This document shows positions 59,047 to 64,000 of a stretch of DNA of 64,000 nucleotides, piece after piece (positions within the stretch are counted from its first letter, which is position 1; each line of letters begins with the position of its first letter). A program made the position numbers and the translations under genes. The stretch covers positions 1-64,000 of the forward strand of contig NZ_JADWOX010000025.1 of NCBI RefSeq assembly GCF_016135805.1, given 5' to 3'. The DNA is from Caulobacter hibisci. GTDB taxonomy: Bacteria; Pseudomonadota; Alphaproteobacteria; Caulobacterales; Caulobacteraceae. The notes beneath the pieces were generated by a model that did no database searches, was not told the DNA's origin, and was given only the letters and a program-made list of their open reading frames with translations.

Positions 59047-59949
59047 TCAGACCGCCACGACGTCCTTGCCCTCTTCGGCCTCGCGCTTCTTGCGTCCGCG
59101 CTCGATGATCCACACGCACCAGATGCTGATCTCGTAGAGCAGGCACATGGGGATCGCCAGGGTCAGCTGGCTGATGGGATCGGGCGGGGTCAGGATGGCG
59201 GCGGCGATGAACACGCCGACGATGGCGTAGCGACGGCCCGCGCGCAGCATCTTGGAGTCGATGATCCCAGCCATGCCGAGCAGCGACACCACGACGGGCA
59301 GCTGGAAGCACAGGCCGAAGGCCAGCAGCAGCGAGGTCACCAGGGTCAGGTAGTCAGAGACCTTGGGCAGCAGCTCGACCGAGATGCTGGCGCCGAAGAT
59401 CTGCTGGTTCATCGAGAACCAGACGATGAACGGCAGCATGACGTAATAGACCAGCGCCGCGCCCATGACGAACAGCACCGGTGAGGCGATCAGGAACGGC
59501 AGGAAGGCCCCGCGCTCGTTCTTGTAGAGGCCGGGGGCGACGAAGCGATACAGCTGCCAGGCCAGGACCGGGAAGGTCAGCACCACCGCGCCGAACGCCG
59601 ACAGCTTCAGCTTGGTGAAGAACTGCTCCAGCAGCGCCGTGAACACGAACTTCTGGTGGGCCACGTCGGCCGGCGCGTCCTTCAGGCCCGTCAGCACCAT
59701 GATCAGGTCGAACGGGTTGTGATGCGCCCCGCCTGCCTTGGCGGCCGCGACCATGCCGGCGGCCACCTCGAACGGGTGGATCAGGAACAAAAACAGCTGG
59801 TTTGAGAAGTAGAAGCAGACGCCGAAACCGACGAACAGCGCCAAGACGCAGACGATCAGCCGCGAGCGCAGCTCGGTCAGGTGCTCGAGCAGCGGCGCGC
59901 GCGAGGCCTCGATCTCCTCTTCGGGATCGTATCCGATCGAATTGGTCAC
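59047..59949 (-). CDS. tatC: Twin-arginine translocase subunit TatC
   Basis: 300 residues with six membrane helices. It recognises twin-arginine signal peptides and exports folded proteins. The N-terminal PLLEHLTELRSRL block carries the conserved Glu of the binding site. A longer than usual first periplasmic loop (about 60-105) is rich in Ala/Gly/His. It starts at GTG 59949, overlapping the tatB stop (GTGA). At least two esterases in this window have twin-Arg-like signals and may be its clients. Confidence 0.96.
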   Translation of the reverse strand: MTNSIGYDPEEEIEASRAPLLEHLTELRSRLIVCVLALFVGFGVCFYFSNQLFLFLIHPFEVAAGMVAAAKAGGAHHNPFDLIMVLTGLKDAPADVAHQKFVFTALLEQFFTKLKLSAFGAVVLTFPVLAWQLYRFVAPGLYKNERGAFLPFLIASPVLFVMGAALVYYVMLPFIVWFSMNQQIFGASISVELLPKVSDYLTLVTSLLLAFGLCFQLPVVVSLLGMAGIIDSKMLRAGRRYAIVGVFIAAAILTPPDPISQLTLAIPMCLLYEISIWCVWIIERGRKKREAEEGKDVVAV

Positions 59950-60602
59950 GAGACGATGTCCGAGCTGGAGGCGGCGGTCTTGGTGGTGCGCTTGCGCGGG
60001 GCCTTGACGGCCGCGGCGGCGGTCCCGCCGGCGGCGACGGCCTTGGTCGCCTTGGGGGTCGCGGCCTTCTTGGCCGGAGCCTTGGCGGCGACGCCGACAT
60101 CCTTGGAGACGGCCTTCGAAGCGATGTTCGCGCGGGGCTTCTTGGCGACGATCTCGACGGTCGGCTCAGCGACGGCCTTGGCCTTCGCGGGCCCGCGCTT
60201 GCGGGCCGGCTTGGCCGGGACCTCGATGGCCTGCGGCTCGACGACCGGCTCGGGATTGTGGGCGGCGTAGGGATGGGCCTGGACCGCGCCGCTGTTGAGG
60301 CTGGCGTCGATGTCGGCGAACACCTGATCGACGCCGACGTCCTTGGCCTGGTCGACCGCGTCCTGCACCGGGTTGGAATACTGGCCCGAGCGCATGGCCT
60401 CGACCTCGCGGCGCAGCTCGTCGAGTTCCGACTGGCGGGCCATCTCGTCGAAGCTGGCGCGGAACTCGGCGGCCATGCCGCGGATCTTGCCCACGAACTG
60501 TCCCAGCTTGCGAAGCAGTACGGGCAGGTCCTTGGGTCCGACCACGATCAGTGCGACCGCGGCGATAATCAGAAGCTCAACGCCGCCGACTTCCTGAAAC
60601 AT
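59946..60602 (-). CDS. tatB: Twin-arginine translocase subunit TatB with histone-H1-like tail
   Basis: 218 residues. The N-terminal membrane helix (VGGVELLIIAAVALIVVGPKDLP) and following amphipathic helix (about 25-75) are standard. Past about residue 125 it carries a long tail of Ala/Lys/Pro with repeated PAKK/KAPRKR-like words, similar in composition to histone H1. The tail should be cytoplasmic; its role is unknown. It begins 108 bp after tatA, with an intrinsic terminator in the gap. Confidence 0.93.
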   Translation of the reverse strand: MFQEVGGVELLIIAAVALIVVGPKDLPVLLRKLGQFVGKIRGMAAEFRASFDEMARQSELDELRREVEAMRSGQYSNPVQDAVDQAKDVGVDQVFADIDASLNSGAVQAHPYAAHNPEPVVEPQAIEVPAKPARKRGPAKAKAVAEPTVEIVAKKPRANIASKAVSKDVGVAAKAPAKKAATPKATKAVAAGGTAAAAVKAPRKRTTKTAASSSDIVS

Positions 60603-60666
60603 GTATGCGCCTTGAGAGCGGATGGGGTTCCCGCCTCGCGACGAGACGGAAACCGCGGCGGTTCAG

Positions 60667-60702
60667 AAAAACAAAAACCGCGCCTTCCACGGGAAAGCGC
60701 GG
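60667..60702 (-). terminator. Intrinsic terminator between tatA and tatB
   Basis: On the minus strand: stem CCGCGC-T-TTCC, loop CGT, GGAA-G-GCGCGG (11 pairs counting one U-G), followed directly by TTTTTGTTTTT. It starts 9 bases after the tatA stop, so part of the transcripts should end after tatA, giving more TatA than TatBC. Confidence 0.85.
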
Positions 60703-60710
60703 CGAAACCC

Positions 60711-60935
60711 TTACGACTTGCGCAGGTCTTCCTTCTCGGCCTCGGTGCGCGGCAGGGCGCCCGTGGCCTTGTTGTCGGCGACTTCCTGGCTGGTGTCGTC
60801 CTTCAGGCCGTCCTTGAACGCCTTGATGCCCTTGGCCGCGTCGCCCATGATCCCGGACAGCTTGCCGCGACCGCCGAAAAGCAGGGCGACGACCGCGATC
60901 ACGATCACCCAGTGAATCCAGCTCATGCTACCCAT
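60711..60935 (-). CDS. tatA: Twin-arginine translocase subunit TatA
   Basis: 74 residues. It forms the variable-size export pore. One N-terminal helix (WIHWVIVIAVVALLFGG) then the amphipathic helix RGKLSGIMGDAAKGIKAFKDGL and a charged tail. An ATG three codons later (60926, MSWIHWV) is an equally good start. An AT-rich box (ATAATATA, about 61000) upstream may belong to its promoter. First gene of tatABC; a terminator follows it. Confidence 0.96.
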   Translation of the reverse strand: MGSMSWIHWVIVIAVVALLFGGRGKLSGIMGDAAKGIKAFKDGLKDDTSQEVADNKATGALPRTEAEKEDLRKS

Positions 60936-61070
60936 GACGGCGATGCTCCTTGCGACAGCGGCGCTTTAGCCGCTGCGGCGTGTCGTTACAATGTCTCAGA
61001 TAATATAGGCGTCCGCATGGCATTGAGCCAAGCGAAGTGATTGCGGCGATTGCGCCCCGGCAGAGCCAGG

Positions 61071-61739
61071 CTAGGCCTTTTCGCCCCCCTCCGGCTCGCC
61101 CAGGAAATCCTGAGCGAATTCCGGCGTCTCGCCTTCGTCCAGGGGGTCTTCCTCTTCCCCATCCGGGCGCAGGCCCATCGGGTCGGGCACGGTGAAGCCC
61201 GGCGGCAGGTTGAGGTCGAGCAGGCCGGCGGCCTTCATTTCGGCCACGCCCGGCAGGTCGCCCAGATTCGCCAGGCCGTAGTGTTCGAGGAAGGCGTCCG
61301 TCGTGCCGAACGTCACCGGGCGACCCGGCGTGCGGCGACGGCCGCGCATCCTGATCAGGCCGATCTCCAGCAGCACGTCCAGCGTGCCCCGGCTGGCCTG
61401 CACCCCGCGCACGGCCTCGATCTCGGCCCGGGTGACGGGCTGGTGATAGGCGACGATGGCCAGAGTCTCCTGAGCGGCCTTGGATAGCCGGCGCGGCTCC
61501 TCGCGCTCCTCGGTCATCAGGAAGGCGAGATCGGCGGCCGTTTGGAAGCGCCAGCGGCCGGCGACCTCGACGAGTTCGATGCCCCGCCCGGCCCAGCGCT
61601 CGCGCAGGTCCGCGACGCCCTGCCGAATGTCCGCCCCGTCCGGCAGGCGCTTGGCGAGGTCGGCGACGCTCAGCGGTTCGGCCGCCGCGAACAGCAGGGC
61701 CTCGATGCAGCGTTCGGTGAAGAAAGGGTCGAGGGTCAT
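61071..61739 (-). CDS. scpB: Segregation and condensation protein B
   Basis: 222 residues. The ScpB winged-helix pair (about 8-165) is recognised by ERCIEALLFAAAEPLSVADLA, AAQETLAIVAYHQPVTRAEIEAVRGV and RGTLDVLLEIGLIRMRGRRRTPGRP. With ScpA and SMC it forms the bacterial condensin that organises the chromosome. The acidic C-terminal tail (about 190-222) is variable. It is separated from scpA by a family A repeat (about 170 bp), unusual for this gene pair. Confidence 0.95.
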   Translation of the reverse strand: MTLDPFFTERCIEALLFAAAEPLSVADLAKRLPDGADIRQGVADLRERWAGRGIELVEVAGRWRFQTAADLAFLMTEEREEPRRLSKAAQETLAIVAYHQPVTRAEIEAVRGVQASRGTLDVLLEIGLIRMRGRRRTPGRPVTFGTTDAFLEHYGLANLGDLPGVAEMKAAGLLDLNLPPGFTVPDPMGLRPDGEEEDPLDEGETPEFAQDFLGEPEGGEKA

Positions 61740-61762
61740 GCGCTGCGCAGGCCGGTAACAAG

Positions 61763-61896
61763 GGACCTCCCCCTGTGGGGGAGGCGATCGCGAAGCGATC
61801 GGTGGGGGGAGTAATTGCTAGATCGGCCAAGCGTGGCGGAGGCTGAAACCGTCCCCCCACCGGCCTTTGGCCGCCTCCCCCAGAGGGGGAGGTTCC
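61763..61896. repeat. Palindromic intergenic repeat, family A (copy A4)
   Basis: A complete copy inserted between scpA and scpB, which belong to one leftward transcript. Arms: ACCTCCCCCTGTGGGGGAGG on the left and CCTCCCCCAGAGGGGGAGGT on the right, with GCGATCGCGAAGCGATCGG and CCGGCCTTTGGCCG inside. Confidence 0.88.
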
Positions 61897-61911
61897 TGGA
61901 GAAGCAGGCCA

Positions 61912-62733
61912 TCAAGCCCCCTCCTCCGCATCCGTCCGGGTGCGCAGGTAGATCTCCTCGAACGCCCCCATCTGGCGGACGGTCAGCGCGCCTTCCTTGG
62001 CCAGTTCCAGGCTGGCCGACAGGGTCGAGGCCAGATAGCTGGCGGGCGTGGGACCATCGGGGTCCTCTTCCCAGCGCTCGACGGGGGCGACGCCGGACAG
62101 GGCGGTCCACTCCTCCATGCGCGGCAGGAAGGTGCGCAGGCGGTCGCGGGCGTCTTCCAGCGGATAGGCCTGAGGCGGCCGAGGGGCGTAGTGGCGCCCC
62201 TGCTCGCGCTTTCGCTGGGAGATGTAGGCGCTCATCAGGGCGTACAGATCGCCCTCGAAGCGGGTCGAGGAGACAATCTTCACCGCATCCGGGTCGCCGC
62301 GCATGAACACTTCGCGCTTCAGCTGGGGGCGTTCCTTCAGCGCCTCGACGGCCTGACGCATGACGTCGAGCTTGGCGAGGCGGAAGGCCAGCTGGGCGGC
62401 CATCTCCTCGGCCGGCGGCTCCTCGGCCTTGGGGCGCTCGGGCTTGGGCAGCAGCAGGCGCGACTTCAGATAGGCCAGCCAGGCGGCCATGACGAGATAG
62501 TCGGCGGCGAGCGAGAAGCGCACGCGGCGAGCCTGCTGCACGAAGGCCAGGTACTGCTCGGCCAGCTTGGTGATCGACAGCTGCAGCAGGTCGACCTTCT
62601 GGTTGCGCGCCAAGGCCAGCAGGACGTGCAGCGGCCCTTCGTAGCCGTCGATGTCGATGACCAGGGCCGCGCCGTCTTCCGCCGCCTCCCGGGCGGCCGC
62701 GAAGTCGAATGTGGGCTGGAAGCCCGTGCTCAC
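61912..62733 (-). CDS. scpA: Segregation and condensation protein A (kleisin)
   Basis: 273 residues. The kleisin that bridges the SMC heads. Family blocks: DGYEGPLHVLLALARNQKVDLLQLSITKLAEQYL (about 28-61), YLVMAAWLAYLKSRLLLP and the C-terminal winged-helix part with VRQMGAFEEIYLRTR. Start GTG 62733 overlaps the nagZ stop (GTGA), an arrangement common in alphaproteobacteria. Followed by repeat A4 and then scpB. Confidence 0.95.
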   Translation of the reverse strand: MSTGFQPTFDFAAAREAAEDGAALVIDIDGYEGPLHVLLALARNQKVDLLQLSITKLAEQYLAFVQQARRVRFSLAADYLVMAAWLAYLKSRLLLPKPERPKAEEPPAEEMAAQLAFRLAKLDVMRQAVEALKERPQLKREVFMRGDPDAVKIVSSTRFEGDLYALMSAYISQRKREQGRHYAPRPPQAYPLEDARDRLRTFLPRMEEWTALSGVAPVERWEEDPDGPTPASYLASTLSASLELAKEGALTVRQMGAFEEIYLRTRTDAEEGA

Positions 62734-63758
62734 CCGGCGAACCGACCATCGAAGGCGGCGTCGAAGCGGGCCCGGGCCTCGGCGACGTCAAGCGGCTCGT
62801 GAACCTTGACCAGCCGGCCCATCACCGCCTGGGCGCGGCGGCGAGCTTCTTTCGATAGCTTGCCGACGCCGGCCATCACGGCCTTCATCTCGTCCATGTC
62901 GCCGTTGCAGTGCAGGACGACGTCGCAGCCGGCGGCCAGGCTGTCCTTGGCGCGCTGCTTGAAGTCGCCCGACAGCGCCTTCATCGACAGGTCGTCGCTC
63001 ATCAGCAGGCCGTCGAAACCCAGAGACTCGCGGATGACCTTCTTGATGGCCTTCTTCGAGGTCGTGGCCGGGTGGCGACGGTCGATGGCCGTGTAGACGA
63101 CGTGGGCGGTCATCGCCATCGGCATGTCCGACAGCACCCGGAACGGGGCGAAGTCGCGGGCTTCCAGGTCGGGCAGCTTAGCCTTCACCACCGGCAGCTC
63201 CAGGTGACTGTCGCTGAGCGCGCGGCCGTGGCCGGGGATGTGCTTGATGATCGGCAGGACGCCGCCGGCCAGCAGGCCCTCGGCGGCCGCGCGGCCCAGG
63301 GTCGCCACCTGCTCGGGCGTGTCGCCATAGGCGCGGTCGCCGATGATCTCGTGACCCTTGGGATCGGGCACGTCCAGCACCGGCACGCAGTCGACATTGA
63401 TGCCCAGCGACGTCAGGTCGTGGGCGATCAGGCGCGCGCCCAGGCGGGTGATCTCGCGAGCCACCAGAGGATCATTGGCGACGAGCTCGCCATAGGCGCG
63501 GCCGGGCGGATACTTCTTCCAGTGCGGCGCGCCGAGACGAGCGACGCGTCCGCCCTCCTGGTCGATCAGGATCGGCGCGTCCGGACGGCCGACCGTCTCG
63601 CGCAGCGCGGCGGTCAGCGCCCGCACCTGGTCGGGCGTGTCGATGTTGCGCTTGAAGAGGATGAAGCCCCAGGGCTTCACGTCACGGAAGAAGGCGGCCT
63701 CTTCCGCGCTGAGAACGGTCCCGGCGCAGCCGAGGATGGCGGCGGAAGAGGTGCTCAT
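62730..63758 (-). CDS. nagZ: Beta-N-acetylhexosaminidase NagZ (GH3)
   Basis: 342 residues, cytoplasmic. It removes N-acetylglucosamine from anhydro-muropeptides in cell-wall recycling. GH3 features: ILIDQEGGRVARL, the NagZ-specific KHIPGHGRALSDSH loop with the acid/base His, and nucleophile Asp in LLMSDDLSMKAL. The ATG at 63758 lies 5 bp after the SPOR-domain gene. It leads the conserved nagZ-scpA-scpB set. Confidence 0.96.
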   Translation of the reverse strand: MSTSSAAILGCAGTVLSAEEAAFFRDVKPWGFILFKRNIDTPDQVRALTAALRETVGRPDAPILIDQEGGRVARLGAPHWKKYPPGRAYGELVANDPLVAREITRLGARLIAHDLTSLGINVDCVPVLDVPDPKGHEIIGDRAYGDTPEQVATLGRAAAEGLLAGGVLPIIKHIPGHGRALSDSHLELPVVKAKLPDLEARDFAPFRVLSDMPMAMTAHVVYTAIDRRHPATTSKKAIKKVIRESLGFDGLLMSDDLSMKALSGDFKQRAKDSLAAGCDVVLHCNGDMDEMKAVMAGVGKLSKEARRRAQAVMGRLVKVHEPLDVAEARARFDAAFDGRFAG

Positions 63759-63763
63759 GCGCC

Positions 63764-64000
63764 TTACTTCACGAAGCAGGATTTGCCGGCGGCGCTCAGG
63801 GCGTCGCAGAAGGCCTTGGCGTCGGCGCGGCTGGAGAAGCCGGTGACGGAGGTGCGGTAGAGGGTCGAGCCGTTCTTGTCGATCGCCTCGACCTTCTTGC
63901 CCTTGCCGGCGGCGAGACCCGGGGCGACGCGGGCGGCGTCGCTCCAGGCCTTGTCGGCCAGGGCGGTCGACGACAGGGCGCCGATCTGGACGCTGGCCGG
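63764..64000 (-). CDS. SPOR-domain protein (3' part only)
   Basis: The last 78 codons of a gene that runs off the right edge. They encode a SPOR domain: VQIGALSS, then ADKAWSDAA, YRTSVTGFSSRADAKAFCDAL, ending AGKSCFVK. SPOR domains bind denuded glycan at the division site. Two cysteines (AFCDAL and SCFVK) are typical of the fold. Directly upstream of nagZ (5 bp), so in the same operon. Confidence 0.85.
   Translation of the reverse strand, partial: PASVQIGALSSTALADKAWSDAARVAPGLAAGKGKKVEAIDKNGSTLYRTSVTGFSSRADAKAFCDALSAAGKSCFVK

Overview
The window is GC-rich chromosomal DNA from an alphaproteobacterium, most probably Caulobacter or a close relative (Caulobacteraceae). The evidence is the gene set and order: nagZ-scpA-scpB-tatABC, serS-surE-pcm, a four-LysM DipM-type division factor, motB without motA, and bpt beside motB. 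Assignments come from reading the proteins and motifs; no database search was run.

Layout. (1) 0.1-6.8 kb, minus strand: an RND efflux operon (adaptor, pump) whose third gene is a thiamine-diphosphate enzyme, joined by a hairpin that hides its ribosome binding site. (2) 6.9-10.4 kb: a class II aldolase, divergent from a DUF969-DUF979-DUF2891 operon (predicted 5-oxoproline-type transporter plus an unknown protein). (3) 10.6-16.8 kb: ligA overlapping a DnaQ-like exonuclease with its own BRCT domain, a 3-hydroxyisobutyrate-dehydrogenase-family enzyme, motB and bpt. (4) 16.9-41.4 kb: an accessory carbohydrate region. Its core is a complete non-phosphorylating L-rhamnose route (mutarotase, 1-dehydrogenase, lactonase, dehydratase, 4-dehydrogenase, diketo-acid hydrolase) that ends in pyruvate plus L-lactate, with an L-lactate dehydrogenase to recover the lactate. 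Around it are pectin (rhamnogalacturonan) functions: two CE12-type acetylesterases, another SGNH esterase, an alpha/beta esterase, GH28, GH105, a GH43-GH35 fusion, a GPH-type transporter and an IclR regulator. (5) 41.6-53.5 kb: tRNA-Lys, a lipoprotein, queA-tgt, an EEP-family protein, three tandem cyclophilins, coaD, gyrA and sodC. (6) 53.6-64 kb: dipM, pcm, surE, serS, a UrcA-like duplicated protein, tatABC, scpAB, nagZ and the end of a SPOR-domain gene.

How region 4 should work: esterases and the exported GH43-GH35 protein strip acetyl groups and galactose/arabinose side chains outside the cytoplasm. The GPH symporter imports oligosaccharides. GH105 and the signal-less GH28 split them inside the cell, and the rhamnose enzymes finish the job. 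No TonB-dependent receptor, polysaccharide lyase, alpha-L-rhamnosidase or galacturonate pathway lies in the window, so those steps must be encoded elsewhere.

Most notable signals: a 14-bp dyad near iclR and again upstream of the SGNH esterase gene, differing only by two paired changes; next to the second copy, a promoter plus hairpin-T-tract unit on the opposite strand that looks like a small RNA; a terminator between tatA and tatB; a stop-codon/RBS hairpin between the pump and the TPP enzyme; a GyrA with Ala and Phe at the classical quinolone positions; a Tgt lacking two zinc cysteines; a DipM lacking two zinc ligands; and at least four families of palindromic intergenic repeats, one of which brackets the carbohydrate region as direct copies. 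No CRISPR array, insertion sequence, integrase or rRNA gene was seen.
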